Origin: an uncultured Oscillospiraceae bacterium
GTDB taxonomy: Bacteria > Bacillota > Clostridia > Oscillospirales > Ruminococcaceae
Direction: 5' to 3'
DNA length: 64,000 nt
Assembly: GCA_934446355.1 (NCBI GenBank)
Contig: CAKSEC010000002.1
Span: 124,001 to 188,000, forward strand
The notes under the pieces were generated by a model. The model did no database searches, had not been told where the DNA came from, and saw only the letters and a program-made list of their open reading frames with translations. Shown one piece after another: positions 35,081-44,023 of this stretch (the stretch's first letter is position 1; each line of letters opens with the position of its first letter). Both the position numbers and the translations under genes were made by a program.

Positions 35081-35164
35081 CGGTTCATCTCCTTTGCGTT
35101 TTCTGATATAATCATGAAATGTTATAAATGTCTGACTGTATTTTTGTACATATTCCACAAATTT

Positions 35165-35193
35165 ATTATACACCATGTAAATTCGCTTGACAA
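35165..35193 (-). promoter_or_regulatory. Promoter of the XRE regulator gene
   Basis: On the minus strand TTGTCA (35188-35193), 17 bases, TATAAT (35165-35170). Its -35 box overlaps that of the divergent promoter on the other strand. Confidence 0.7.
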
Positions 35194-35214
35194 ACACCTG
35201 AAAAGGTGTATAAT
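35187..35214 (+). promoter_or_regulatory. Promoter of the wall-anchored protein gene
   Basis: TTGACA (35187-35192), 16 bases, TATAAT (35209-35214). The spacer is almost entirely filled by the first operator dyad, so a bound repressor would block RNA polymerase. Confidence 0.75.
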
Positions 35215-35238
35215 TATGTTGTACACCTGATAAGGTGT
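35194..35238. promoter_or_regulatory. Paired operators in the XRE/wall-protein divergent region
   Basis: ACACCTGAAAAGGTGT (35194-35209) and ACACCTGATAAGGTGT (35223-35238) are inverted repeats of ACACCT/AGGTGT with four-base centres, differing at one base, 29 bases centre to centre. The first covers the plus-strand spacer and adjoins the minus-strand -35 box; the second lies near the plus-strand transcription start. This is a classic repressor layout, and the XRE regulator is the likely ligand. Confidence 0.75.
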
Positions 35239-35265
35239 TATATTCAATGATGGAGGACAAAAATC

Positions 35266-36936
35266 ATGACAACAAAAAGGATAACAGCCGTTCTGGCTGC
35301 TGCCGCAGTGTGCGCCGCTTCCGGCGTTACGGCTTCTGCGGCAGGGAAGTATCAGCTTTTGACCGAGCCGGTGAGCGTTATTGATGGGGCACTTGATGTG
35401 CACGGAATTTTTGATTCTGATGGTAGGGCAAATGCGCCGCTGCTTTACAGCAATAACGGTTATGGTATCACAGGCGTTTTCGACATTACACAGAAAGACC
35501 TCAAGAATTGGCGCAGCAGCGGCGATTTTACTTACACTGAGGTGAACATTGACAATTTTGATGGTGCGGAGTATTTTGATAATGCCGGCTATATATTACG
35601 CTACTATTCTTCTCCTCTCCTTGACCTTTATGATGGAAGCAGCGTATTAAAATACTTCAGCTTCAAGTATGATGGCAAGGGTAAGCTTGAATCAATTCTT
35701 ACGTCTGACGATAGGCAGTATGCGATATTCGATGGGTGGACACTTAAAGGTAATGAAACATCTGACACGGAGTACACGTTTTCGATTATTAACAATAATG
35801 ACGGAGAACTTCATCAGACAGATATACCGGTTGAGTGGGACGGGAAAGCTTTTCTCAGATATTATGTGAATAGGAATGGGAATGACAAGTATCTTGCGTA
35901 TTGTTGGTATTCAGCCGACACTAGGCTTAATGAAGAATGGACTGAATGGGAGATGAATGACGTTGATGTAGTAGTTGTCGGCATAACACGTGATGGCAGT
36001 CTGGAAACAATATACACTGGTACTCACAATTATTTCCCTGATTTTACGTCTGGTGACGGCTATTTGTTTTTCCAGACTCATAATCCTCCTCTTGAATCCA
36101 TTTGTCACGTCTATTTATCTGATATAGATGAGATGCTTACATTAGACGGCTGGGCTGCTAGAGCTGAGGATACAAAGCAGGGGATAGATTTATCCGCCTA
36201 TACTGTAACTTGTCTGAATGACAATAAGATAATTGTTCGCCGTTCAGCAGATGATGGCGGTCAGTACTACAACTTAGTTGAACTTGATTCTGAGCCAGAT
36301 CAATATGGATATACCTCCTGTACACTTCTTAGCGAGGTTGACGCTTACAGCAGTATGACCACTTACGACGGCGAAAACTACCTCGTCGAGACCCTCGACG
36401 GCAAGCGGGGCTTCCTCAACAGCGAGGGCAAGCTTGTTGCGACCTATGACGAAGCAGGCGCATTCATGGGTAACTACGCTCCCGTGGTAAAGGACGGCAA
36501 GGCTTACCTCGTCAACAGAAACTTTAGGTGCGTATCTGAGAAGATAGACGCAGAGAACGTGTCAACTCTTGACAACGGTCTGTATAATGTAACGATCGAC
36601 GGCGAAAACTACTTCATGACCTACAGCAAGAACAAGGACAATGAAGCCGCAAACGACCCGCAGGAAACCGAGCAGACCCCCGACGAAACGACAGATTCCC
36701 CATCCGATACCGACGCCACGACCTCCGAAGCGCAGGACGATCAGCCGGTATCCGAGCCCACCGATACTGATAACTCTGCAGATACCTCGGCAGACACGTC
36801 CGCAGACGATACCTCAGCCGATAATAAGGACGAAAGCAAGGCTAACCCCGACACCGGCGCAGCTTCCGCAGGCATTGCGGTAGGTCTGACGGCATTTGCG
36901 GCAGGCGCAGTGCTTCTCAGCAGAAAGCGCAGATAA
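35266..36936 (+). CDS. Secreted, NPDTG-type wall-anchored protein of unknown function
   Basis: This is a 556-residue exported protein. The signal peptide has the hydrophobic core AVLAAAAVCAASGVTA, cleaved near ASAAG. The middle (residues ~35-360) shows no domain I recognise. Residues ~365-430 have WG-repeat-like elements (GFLNSEGKLVATYDE). A Thr/Asp/Ser-rich spacer (residues ~460-525) leads to NPDTG, a hydrophobic helix and RKRR, a sortase-type sorting signal with Asn in place of Leu. The middle part is visibly more A+T-rich than both ends and the neighbours. ATG follows TGGAGGACAAAAATC. Control by the divergent XRE protein is likely. Confidence 0.8.
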   Translation: MTTKRITAVLAAAAVCAASGVTASAAGKYQLLTEPVSVIDGALDVHGIFDSDGRANAPLLYSNNGYGITGVFDITQKDLKNWRSSGDFTYTEVNIDNFDGAEYFDNAGYILRYYSSPLLDLYDGSSVLKYFSFKYDGKGKLESILTSDDRQYAIFDGWTLKGNETSDTEYTFSIINNNDGELHQTDIPVEWDGKAFLRYYVNRNGNDKYLAYCWYSADTRLNEEWTEWEMNDVDVVVVGITRDGSLETIYTGTHNYFPDFTSGDGYLFFQTHNPPLESICHVYLSDIDEMLTLDGWAARAEDTKQGIDLSAYTVTCLNDNKIIVRRSADDGGQYYNLVELDSEPDQYGYTSCTLLSEVDAYSSMTTYDGENYLVETLDGKRGFLNSEGKLVATYDEAGAFMGNYAPVVKDGKAYLVNRNFRCVSEKIDAENVSTLDNGLYNVTIDGENYFMTYSKNKDNEAANDPQETEQTPDETTDSPSDTDATTSEAQDDQPVSEPTDTDNSADTSADTSADDTSADNKDESKANPDTGAASAGIAVGLTAFAAGAVLLSRKRR

Positions 36937-36983
36937 TTAAGCAACAGTGATATTCACATAACTTCATTAGCACCTCCGAAAGG

Positions 36984-37024
36984 TCGCATCTCCCGAAAAA
37001 ATACCGGGAGATGCGATTTTTTTC
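36984..37024 (+). terminator. Rho-independent terminator after the wall-anchored protein gene
   Basis: TCGCATCTCCCG pairs with CGGGAGATGCGA and is followed by seven or more T residues. Confidence 0.9.
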
Positions 37025-37034
37025 AAAAAACCTA

Positions 37035-37063
37035 TTGATTTTCTGAAAAAAAGGTGATATAAT
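37035..37063 (+). promoter_or_regulatory. Promoter of the rimP-nusA-infB operon
   Basis: TTGATT (37035-37040), 17 bases, TATAAT (37058-37063), about 100 bases before rimP. Confidence 0.7.
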
Positions 37064-37083
37064 ACGTTAAGATAGATTAGACT

Positions 37084-37110
37084 AAAGACTGGGGTTTCGC
37101 TCCGGTCTTT
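37084..37110 (+). promoter_or_regulatory. Leader hairpin of the rimP-nusA operon (possible attenuator)
   Basis: AAAGACTGG pairs with CCGGTCTTT (one G-T pair) and is followed by AAGTTTT. It lies in the leader 15-40 bases after the predicted transcription start. It looks like a weak terminator, which would allow NusA-dependent feedback on the operon; this is speculative. Confidence 0.4.
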
Positions 37111-37167
37111 AAGTTTTAATCGGGGTATTCTCCTGCAAAGCAGGCTGAACTGAAAGGAGCTTTCTGA

Positions 37168-37674
37168 ATGGCACTTGCAAAGGGGCTGAGCCCTATCGAG
37201 GCAAAGGCTGACGCTGCAGTCAGACCTATTGTCGAGAGTCACGGCTTCACACTCTGGGACGTGTGGTTCGCCAAGGAGGGGGCAAAGTGGTATCTCAGGA
37301 TATTCATTGACCGTCCGGGCGGGGTATCCATCGACGACTGCGAATCCATCGACGGGCTGATAAACGCCGAGATAGACAAGCAGGATTTTATCGACAGGAT
37401 AGATTATCTGGAGATAGGCTCGGCAGGGCTGGAGCGTTCTGTCAGACGTCTGGCACAGCTTGAAATGTCCGTCGGCAGGCGGATAGTCGTAAAGACCTAT
37501 GCGCTGTGCGAGGGCGCACCATCAAAGTCGTTCAGCTGCACTCTTGACGGCTTTGACGGCGAGAAGATAACGGTTTCGGGGGATTTTGGCAGTCTGGAAC
37601 TTTCCACCGCCGATATCTCTGCAATAAACTATGATGATTTTGACGAGCATGAGCTGCTTTCGGGCGGCGAGTGA
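37168..37674 (+). CDS. rimP: Ribosome maturation factor RimP
   Basis: This 168-residue protein is needed for 30S subunit maturation. The N-terminal alpha/beta domain has GFTLWDVWFAKEGAKWYLRIFID and the conserved DCESIDGLINAEID. EIGSAGLERSVR is the central family motif, usually 'EVSSPGLDRPL'. The C-terminal domain is SH3-like. It leads the nusA operon, the normal position in Firmicutes. The ATG follows GAAAGGAGC. Confidence 0.93.
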   Translation: MALAKGLSPIEAKADAAVRPIVESHGFTLWDVWFAKEGAKWYLRIFIDRPGGVSIDDCESIDGLINAEIDKQDFIDRIDYLEIGSAGLERSVRRLAQLEMSVGRRIVVKTYALCEGAPSKSFSCTLDGFDGEKITVSGDFGSLELSTADISAINYDDFDEHELLSGGE

Positions 37675-37723
37675 ACGGACAACAAGAACATAATTAACGT
37701 AATTTACGGAGGATCAGAGGAAA

Positions 37724-38962
37724 ATGGCTAAGAAAAAGGCACAGCCCAAGGACGATATCAGGGATTTCTTCACCGCACTGGCTGAATATGCGGCGGAAAA
37801 GGGCATCGACAGAGATGTATTCGTGGCGAAGATAAAGAACGCCATCGAAAAGAGCCTGAAAACGAATATGCACCTTGAGGACAAGGACAGCGAGGTCGTG
37901 TTCGTGAATATCGACCTTGACAAGGAGATTTTTGACGTCAGCGTACTGAAAGAGGTCATCGAGGTAGTTGACACCCTTTACGAGCCGGAAATAGAGATCG
38001 TGCTTGAAGAAGCGAGAAAGATAAATCCCGCTGCACAGGTCGGCGACAAGATAAGAGTGCCTATCGACACTCACGAGTTCAAGCGTATCGCAGCGAAGAA
38101 CGCAAAGGACCTCATCAAGCAGGGCTTCCGTGACGTAGAGCGTCAGCAGCTCAGCGAGATGTGGGGCGAATATGAGAACGAGGCAGTTTCAGCGACTGTC
38201 ACCAAGATAGAGCCCAAGACAGGTCACGCAACCATCGAAGTAAATCACAACGAGGTGCTTCTGATGAGAGCAGACCAGATACCCGGCGAAATACTTCATG
38301 TCGGCGATATAATCAAGGTATATATCACCGGCGTTTCCAAAGAATATAAGGAAGGCGCAAAGAAGCAGTCGCTGCGCATAACAAGGACCGACAAGGGACT
38401 TATCAAGCGCCTGTTTGAACTTGAATGCCCTGAAATATACGACGGCACTGTTGAGATAAGGTCGGTCAGCAGAGCCCCCGGCTCACGTTCAAAGATAGCT
38501 GTTATCAGCAATGACCCGAACGTTGACGCAGTGGGTGCGTGCATAGGTACTCAGAAGTCGAGAATAAGCGCGGTCACCAAGGAACTCAAGGGCGAAAAGG
38601 TTGACGTAGTGCTTTACAGCGACGACCCTGAGGAGTTCATCAAGCAGGCGCTCAAGCCCGCCGAGGTGCTCAGAGTAGTAATAAACGACCCGCACGTAAG
38701 GGCCTGCAAGGCGATAGTTCCCGACAATCAGCTTTCGCTCGCTATCGGCAACAAGGGTCAGAACGCCCTGCTCGCCGCAAAACTCACCGGCTTCAAGATA
38801 GACATCAAGGCTGAAAGCAAGGTAACGCCTGAGGATCTGGAGGTCATAGAGTACCCGCCCGAGCCTGAGGAAGAGGAGCAGACCGAAGCCGCAGAGGTAC
38901 AGGAAACGGCTCAGGAGAACGCTGAGACTTCCGAGAATGCCGAAGCGCAGTCCGAGGAATAA
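37724..38962 (+). CDS. nusA: Transcription termination/antitermination factor NusA
   Basis: This 412-residue RNA polymerase-associated factor has an N-terminal polymerase-binding domain (residues ~1-130). An S1 domain (~140-205), a first KH domain containing RAPGSRSKIAVIS and VGACIGTQKSRI, and a second KH domain with LAIGNKGQNALLAAKLTG follow. The last ~35 residues are a Glu/Ala/Gln-rich acidic tail, longer than in B. subtilis. ATG 37724 follows GGAGGATCAGAGGAAA. It lies 49 bases after rimP and 11 before ylxR. Confidence 0.97.
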   Translation: MAKKKAQPKDDIRDFFTALAEYAAEKGIDRDVFVAKIKNAIEKSLKTNMHLEDKDSEVVFVNIDLDKEIFDVSVLKEVIEVVDTLYEPEIEIVLEEARKINPAAQVGDKIRVPIDTHEFKRIAAKNAKDLIKQGFRDVERQQLSEMWGEYENEAVSATVTKIEPKTGHATIEVNHNEVLLMRADQIPGEILHVGDIIKVYITGVSKEYKEGAKKQSLRITRTDKGLIKRLFELECPEIYDGTVEIRSVSRAPGSRSKIAVISNDPNVDAVGACIGTQKSRISAVTKELKGEKVDVVLYSDDPEEFIKQALKPAEVLRVVINDPHVRACKAIVPDNQLSLAIGNKGQNALLAAKLTGFKIDIKAESKVTPEDLEVIEYPPEPEEEEQTEAAEVQETAQENAETSENAEAQSEE

Positions 38963-38973
38963 GGAGCGTCTTT

Positions 38974-39243
38974 ATGCAGGAAAAGCACGTGCCGATGCGC
39001 AAGTGTATCGGCTGCGGTCAGATGATAGGAAAAAAAGGTGCTGTGAGAGTGGTTCGCAGCAAGGAGGGTGAGATCTCCGTAGATCTCACAGGGAAAAAAG
39101 CCGGACGAGGCGCATATATTTGCCGTGACCTTGCCTGCCTTGAACTTGCGGTCAAGGGCAGAAAGCTGGAACGGGGACTGAAATGCGCCATACCCGATGA
39201 TATATACGAAATTCTTAAAAAGGAGCTGACCTCGGATAAATAA
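38974..39243 (+). CDS. ylxR: YlxR family RNA-binding protein
   Basis: This 89-residue protein of the YlxR/DUF448 family contains PMRKCIGCGQM near the N-terminus, the GRGAYICRD motif and the LKKEL end. Members bind nucleic acid and have been linked to RNase P or gene regulation in other Firmicutes. It lies in its conserved place between nusA and ylxQ. The stop codon overlaps the proposed ATA start of ylxQ. Confidence 0.93.
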   Translation: MQEKHVPMRKCIGCGQMIGKKGAVRVVRSKEGEISVDLTGKKAGRGAYICRDLACLELAVKGRKLERGLKCAIPDDIYEILKKELTSDK

Positions 39244-39538
39244 GCAACTTTCGACGATATGTCTGTGCAGGCGTGCGGGAAAGCTGGTCATGGGCTTCGA
39301 CGCAGCCGTGCAGGAACTTAACGCCCCACGCTCAAAGGCGGCGGGGATAGTGCTTGCTTCAGATGTTTCGCCAAAGACAGAAAAAGAGATCCGCTTTGCA
39401 GCGGAAAAGCGCAGCACGCCGGTGGTCTGCGGTGGATTCACCATGGACGAGGCTCAGGCGGCTGTCGGAAAGCGTTCAGGTATCTTTCTGATACTGGACG
39501 AAGGGTTATTCAGCTCTGTTACAAAACATATTTCATAG
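39236..39538 (+). CDS. ylxQ: L7Ae/YlxQ family ribosomal protein with probable ATA start
   Basis: This is an L7Ae/L30e-like K-turn RNA-binding protein of about 100 residues. The first ATG (39290) would remove the conserved first helix. Reading upstream in frame gives (M)NKQLSTICLCRRAGKLVMGF, the standard family N-terminus. No ATG, GTG or TTG is available before the in-frame stop at 39227-39229. The codon in the right place is ATA (39236-39238), which overlaps the ylxR stop, with GGAG ten bases upstream. Translational coupling from ylxR would help such a weak start. If the ATA reading is wrong, the alternatives are CTG at 39263 or a truncated 82-residue protein from 39290. Confidence 0.75.
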   Translation: MNKQLSTICLCRRAGKLVMGFDAAVQELNAPRSKAAGIVLASDVSPKTEKEIRFAAEKRSTPVVCGGFTMDEAQAAVGKRSGIFLILDEGLFSSVTKHIS

Positions 39539-39562
39539 TCAAGAGTATGGAGGAAAGTTACA

Positions 39563-42500
39563 TTGCCAAACAAAAAATACCGTGTACAGGATATAGCTGC
39601 TGATATCGGCGCAGAGCGCAGCGAAGTTATACAGCTTCTGGACAGTGCGTTCGACGGTTCTAAGAAGCCGCAGACCGCACTTACTCCGGAAGAAGTGAGT
39701 TACGTGCTGGAGGTGTATTCCAGAAAGCACGAGGTAAAGAATTTTGATGAATACTACAAGCTGACGGCTGACAAAAAGACCGAAAAGCCCAAGGCTGAGG
39801 AAAAGAAGCCGGCAGCAAAGAAAAAGGCAGCCGCCAAAAAGGAAGAACCTGCAGAGCCCAAGGCAGCCGCAAAGGCAGAAGCAAAGCCGGAAGTAAAGGC
39901 TGAGCCAAAGCCCGAACCCAAGCCTGAGGTGAAGTCCGAGCCCAAGGCAGAAGCAAAGCCAGAAGCAAAGCCTGAAGTCAAGGCAGAGGTCAAGGCTGAA
40001 CCCAAGGCAGAAGCAAAGCCTGAGCCCAAGCCCGAACCTAAGGCAGAAGCAAAGCCTGAATCCAAGCCTGAAGCAAAGCCGGAGAGCGCTGCAGAGCCCA
40101 AGGCTGCTCAGAAGCCCAGAACCGACGCTCCCGCACAGAACGGCAGGAACGATCGTCCTCAGTTCAACCGTGACAACAACGGCAGGAACGGCGACCGTCC
40201 TCAGTTCAACCGCGATAATAACGGCAGGAACGGCGATCGTCCTCAGTTCAGCCGCGATAATAACGGCAGACCGGGCGACCGTCCTCAGTTCAACCGCGAC
40301 AATAACGGCAGACCGGGCGACCGTCCCCAGTTCAGCCGTGATAATAACGGCAGACCGGGCGACCGTCCCCAGTTCAACCGTGACAACAACGGCAGACCTG
40401 GCGACCGTCCTCAGTTCGGCGGCAGGAACGGCGACAGAAACGGCTTCAGCCGTGACAATCGCAGAGAGCCTGTCAATCCGCTGGCTGATACCAAGCAGTC
40501 CATCAAAAAGCCCGCTATTGATTCCTCAAAGATAAAGGTGAACACTCCCCCCATGCAGAAGCAAAAGGGCGAAGCAGTACAGAGGGGCGAGCAGGTCACC
40601 AAGATGGTGGACACAAGGGGCAGCTATGTCGAGCTGGATAAGTACAATGAGCGTTATGAGAGCATTGCTCCCGCAACACGCATGAGCAGCGACAACTTCC
40701 AGCGCAAGCAGAAGATACAGCAGAAATCCCAGAACAAGGGCAAGCCTTTCAGCACAAAGAGAGAGACCGAAGCCCAGAAGCTGAAGCGTCTGGAACTGGA
40801 GCGCGCCAGAAAGCAGCAGCTTAAGGTGCAGATCCCCGACGAGATAGTCGTGTCAGAACTTGCTTCACGCCTTAAAGTCACTGCGACAGAGGTCATAAAG
40901 AAGCTGTTCAATCTCGGCGTTATGGCTAACCTGAACGAGGTCATCGACTTTGATACAGCTTCGCTGGTTGCCGAGGAACTTGGCGCAAAGGTAGAGAAGG
41001 AAGTCGTTGTCACCATCGAGGAACGCCTGTTCGAGGACGCTCCCGATGCTCCCGAAAGCCTCAGACCGAGAGATCCGGTCGTTGTGGTAATGGGACACGT
41101 TGACCACGGCAAGACCTCCCTGCTCGACTATATCAGACACGCAAGCGTTACCTCGACTGAGGCTGGCGGTATCACACAGCACATCGGCGCTTACAGAGTA
41201 AGGATAAACGACAGGGACATCACGTTCCTTGATACGCCCGGACATGAAGCGTTCACCTCAATGAGAGCAAGAGGCGCGAGCATTACGGATATCGCAATAC
41301 TTGTCGTTGCTGCGGACGATGGTATCATGCCGCAGACAGTCGAAGCGATAAACCACGCAAAGGCAGCAGGCGTATCCATCATCGTTGCAATAAACAAGAT
41401 GGATAAGGAGGGCGCAAACCCCGACAGGATAAAGGAAGAGCTGACCAAGTACGACCTCGTATGCGAGGAGTGGGGCGGCGACGTTATCTGCGTTCCGGTA
41501 TCTGCAAAGACCGGCGACGGTATCTCCAACCTGCTTGAAATGGTATGCCTGACCGCTGACGTGCTTGAACTCAAGGCTAATCCCGACAGACTGGCTACCG
41601 GCGCAGTTATCGAGGCAAGACTGGATAAGGGCAGAGGTCCTATCGCAACAGTGCTCGTACAAAACGGTACGCTGCACACCGGCGACGTTATCATAGCAGG
41701 TATGTCAGTGGGCAGAATACGTGTAATGCGTGACGACAAGGGCAGGACTGTCAAGGAAGCTGGTCCGTCTGTTCCTGTTGAGATAATGGGACTTGCTGAT
41801 GTTCCGTCTGCAGGCGACACATTCGCAGCAGTCGAGGACGAGAAGCTTGCACGTGAACTGGTAGAGAAGCGCAGACACGACGCCAAGGAAGAGCAGTTCA
41901 GGGCATATCATCAGGTAACGCTGGATAATCTGTTCTCTTCTATTTCCGAGGGCACGGTCAAGGAACTGCCCATTATCGTAAAGGCAGACGTTCAGGGTTC
42001 TGTCGAGGCGGTAAAGCAGTCGCTTGAAAAGCTTTCCAACGAGGAAGTACGCGTAAGAGTGATCCACGGCGCAGTAGGCGCAGTCAGCGAGAGCGACGTA
42101 ATGCTTGCAGCCGCTTCCGGCGCAATAATCGTAGGCTTCAACGTAAGACCTCACCCGTCTGCTCAGGAAAACGCAAAGCGTGACGGTATAGAGATACGCC
42201 TGTATCGTGTCATTTACGACGCAATAGAGGATATCACCTCCGCAATGAAGGGAATGCTCGCGCCGAAGTTCAGAGAGGTAGACCTCGGCAGAGTTGAGGT
42301 ACGTCAGGTTTACAAGATAACGAATGTCGGCATTGTAGCAGGTTCCTATGTTCTTGACGGCAAGGTCGCAAGAAACGGTCAGGTGCGTATAGTGCGTGAC
42401 GGCATAATCGTGGGCGACGACAAGATCGCCGGTCTGCAGCGATTCAAGGATTCCGTTAAGGAAGTCGCAGCAGGCTATGAGTGCGGTATCAGCCTTGAAA

Positions 42501-42565
42501 AATTCACCGATATCAAGGTCGGCGATATCTTTGAGGCTTATATGATGGAAGAATATCGTGATTAA
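39563..42565 (+). CDS. infB: Translation initiation factor IF-2
   Basis: This 1000-residue GTPase delivers initiator tRNA to the ribosome. An N-terminal IF2-N domain (residues 1-55) is followed by a disordered arm. The arm has a Lys/Pro/Glu/Ala-rich section (residues ~75-185), then seven units of [14 protein letters not shown] type (193-287). A second IF2-N domain lies at ~420-470. The GTPase shows G1 GHVDHGKTS (near 511), G2/G3 region LDTPGHEAF, and G4 INKMD; domains II-IV follow. The TTG start is preceded by GGAGG and gives [12 protein letters not shown]. The long arm makes it larger than many IF-2 proteins. Confidence 0.97.
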   Translation: MPNKKYRVQDIAADIGAERSEVIQLLDSAFDGSKKPQTALTPEEVSYVLEVYSRKHEVKNFDEYYKLTADKKTEKPKAEEKKPAAKKKAAAKKEEPAEPKAAAKAEAKPEVKAEPKPEPKPEVKSEPKAEAKPEAKPEVKAEVKAEPKAEAKPEPKPEPKAEAKPESKPEAKPESAAEPKAAQKPRTDAPAQNGRNDRPQFNRDNNGRNGDRPQFNRDNNGRNGDRPQFSRDNNGRPGDRPQFNRDNNGRPGDRPQFSRDNNGRPGDRPQFNRDNNGRPGDRPQFGGRNGDRNGFSRDNRREPVNPLADTKQSIKKPAIDSSKIKVNTPPMQKQKGEAVQRGEQVTKMVDTRGSYVELDKYNERYESIAPATRMSSDNFQRKQKIQQKSQNKGKPFSTKRETEAQKLKRLELERARKQQLKVQIPDEIVVSELASRLKVTATEVIKKLFNLGVMANLNEVIDFDTASLVAEELGAKVEKEVVVTIEERLFEDAPDAPESLRPRDPVVVVMGHVDHGKTSLLDYIRHASVTSTEAGGITQHIGAYRVRINDRDITFLDTPGHEAFTSMRARGASITDIAILVVAADDGIMPQTVEAINHAKAAGVSIIVAINKMDKEGANPDRIKEELTKYDLVCEEWGGDVICVPVSAKTGDGISNLLEMVCLTADVLELKANPDRLATGAVIEARLDKGRGPIATVLVQNGTLHTGDVIIAGMSVGRIRVMRDDKGRTVKEAGPSVPVEIMGLADVPSAGDTFAAVEDEKLARELVEKRRHDAKEEQFRAYHQVTLDNLFSSISEGTVKELPIIVKADVQGSVEAVKQSLEKLSNEEVRVRVIHGAVGAVSESDVMLAAASGAIIVGFNVRPHPSAQENAKRDGIEIRLYRVIYDAIEDITSAMKGMLAPKFREVDLGRVEVRQVYKITNVGIVAGSYVLDGKVARNGQVRIVRDGIIVGDDKIAGLQRFKDSVKEVAAGYECGISLEKFTDIKVGDIFEAYMMEEYRD
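40139..40423 (+). repeat. Seven 42-bp tandem repeats inside infB
   Basis: The units begin at 40139 (13 codons), 40178, 40220, 40262, 40304, 40346 and 40388 (truncated to 12 codons). Each encodes NGR(N/P)GDRPQF(N/S)RDN. Nucleotide differences are mostly synonymous changes and N/S or N/P switches, which suggests recent expansion by slippage or unequal exchange while the reading frame is kept. Confidence 0.95.
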
Positions 42566-42678
42566 TGATCACGGGCAGAAGCCCCGGATATTACGCTGGG
42601 ACTTCTGACGTGTATCTGTGGCTAATGCCTGAATACCCCCGACAGCGGGGTTCAGGCGATGCGTGTAAGGGAGGTTTT

Positions 42679-43080
42679 ATGGCTAATTTCAACATTAAAA
42701 GACTTTCCGAGGATATAAAGCGGGAACTTTCCGCTGCAGTGAGCGGCGTAAAGGACCCCAGAGTGTCAAAGAATTTCGTGACGGTGACGCATTGCGAACT
42801 CACCAGCGACCTGTCCTACTGTCGGGTGCATATTGCGTGCCTTGGCGGCGAGGATAAGACGGCAAAGGCGGTCGAGGGAATGACGGCTGCGTCTGGTTAC
42901 TTTAAGAAAGCCATCGCAGCAAGAGTGCGCATGAGAAAAATGCCGGAACTGATATTCCTGCCGGACAATTCGCTGGACTACAGCGCACACATCGAGGACA
43001 TCATTTCAAAGCTGCCGAAACCCGTACAGGAGGAGCAGCCCGACAGCGAGGAGGCGTCAGATGAGAAGGATCGACCTTAA
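42679..43080 (+). CDS. rbfA: Ribosome-binding factor A
   Basis: This 133-residue KH-like protein acts in late 30S maturation. The conserved start RLSEDIKRELSAAVSGVKDPRV is present, followed by VTVTHCELTSDLSYCRVHI and a C-terminal MRKMPELIFLPDNSLDYSAHI. ATG 42679 follows GGGAGG; a longer in-frame start at 42565 would add 38 unrelated residues and is rejected. Its last 20 bases overlap nrnA. Confidence 0.95.
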   Translation: MANFNIKRLSEDIKRELSAAVSGVKDPRVSKNFVTVTHCELTSDLSYCRVHIACLGGEDKTAKAVEGMTAASGYFKKAIAARVRMRKMPELIFLPDNSLDYSAHIEDIISKLPKPVQEEQPDSEEASDEKDRP

Positions 43081-44023
43081 CGAAGCCGCAGCTTTCCTGC
43101 GGGAAAACGACGATTACCTGATACTGATGCACGGCAGCCCTGACGGCGACACGCTCGGATGCGGCTATGCGCTGTGCTATGCGCTGCAGCAGCTTGGCAA
43201 GAGGGCTGCGGCGGTGTGTCCCGACCCGATACCGAAGAAGTTCAGCTATATGCAAAGGGAACTGAAACAGCAGGAATTTGAACCAAAAACGGTGGTCACA
43301 GTCGATGTGGCTGACACGAAGCTGCTGTACTCCATGAAAGAGCAGGGCGAGAAGGCTGCGCTGTGTATCGACCACCACGTCAGCAATACTGAATATGCCG
43401 AGCGGCTTTTGCTTGCGCCGGAATATGCGGCTGCGGCGGAACTTATGTTCGAGCTGCTCAGTTCCATGAGCGACGTTGAGATAACAGAGGTCATGGCGGA
43501 CTGCCTTTACACAGGCATTGCGACAGACAGCGGCTGCTTCAAGTACAGCAACACCTCACCGCAGACCCACGTGTATGCGGCGGAACTTATGAAGCTTGGC
43601 GCAGATATCGTACCGATAAACTACGCCATGTTCGACATGAAGAGTCAGGGCAGACTTAAGCTTGAACAGCTTGCGCTGAGCAGGATACGCTACTATGCCG
43701 CAGGCAGGATTGCAGTGATAGACGTCACGCAGTCGCTGATAGACTCTATCGAGGGCATCGACAGCGAGGATATCGGCGCGCTTTCCGCAATACCCCGCCA
43801 GATAGAGGGCGTGGACATCGGAATATGTATCAAGGAAAAGAAGCCCGGACTGTACAAGGTGTCGATGAGGTCGAGCGAGAATGCGGACGTATCCGCTATC
43901 GCTCAGCAATTCGGCGGCGGCGGTCACGCAAGGGCTGCCGGCTGTGCGTTTGAAACGACGCTGGAGGACGCCGAGCGCAAGGTGGTATGGGCTTGCGCAA
44001 AGGCTCTGGGTAACGCCACATGA
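43061..44023 (+). CDS. nrnA: Bifunctional oligoribonuclease/PAP phosphatase NrnA (DHH/DHHA1)
   Basis: This 320-residue metal-dependent phosphodiesterase degrades nanoRNAs and 3'-phosphoadenosine 5'-phosphate. The DHH domain shows HGSPDGDTLGCGYAL, TVDVADT and CIDHHVSN; the DHHA1 domain ends with the GGGGHARAAGC substrate-binding loop. ATG 43061 lies inside the end of rbfA, and the stop overlaps the truB start (ATGA), so the genes are translationally coupled. Confidence 0.94.
   Translation: MRRIDLNEAAAFLRENDDYLILMHGSPDGDTLGCGYALCYALQQLGKRAAAVCPDPIPKKFSYMQRELKQQEFEPKTVVTVDVADTKLLYSMKEQGEKAALCIDHHVSNTEYAERLLLAPEYAAAAELMFELLSSMSDVEITEVMADCLYTGIATDSGCFKYSNTSPQTHVYAAELMKLGADIVPINYAMFDMKSQGRLKLEQLALSRIRYYAAGRIAVIDVTQSLIDSIEGIDSEDIGALSAIPRQIEGVDIGICIKEKKPGLYKVSMRSSENADVSAIAQQFGGGGHARAAGCAFETTLEDAERKVVWACAKALGNAT

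Noticed and set aside
35081..35260. Longer form of the XRE regulator
   Set aside because: It would begin upstream of the regulator's own promoter; GTG 35080 has a proper ribosome-binding site and gives a standard HTH start.
40139..40423. CRISPR-like regular repeats
   Set aside because: They are in-frame 42-bp coding repeats in infB, with no distinct spacers.
42565..42678. 38-residue N-terminal extension of RbfA
   Set aside because: The conserved RbfA start follows ATG 42679 with GGGAGG; the upstream part is not conserved in the family.
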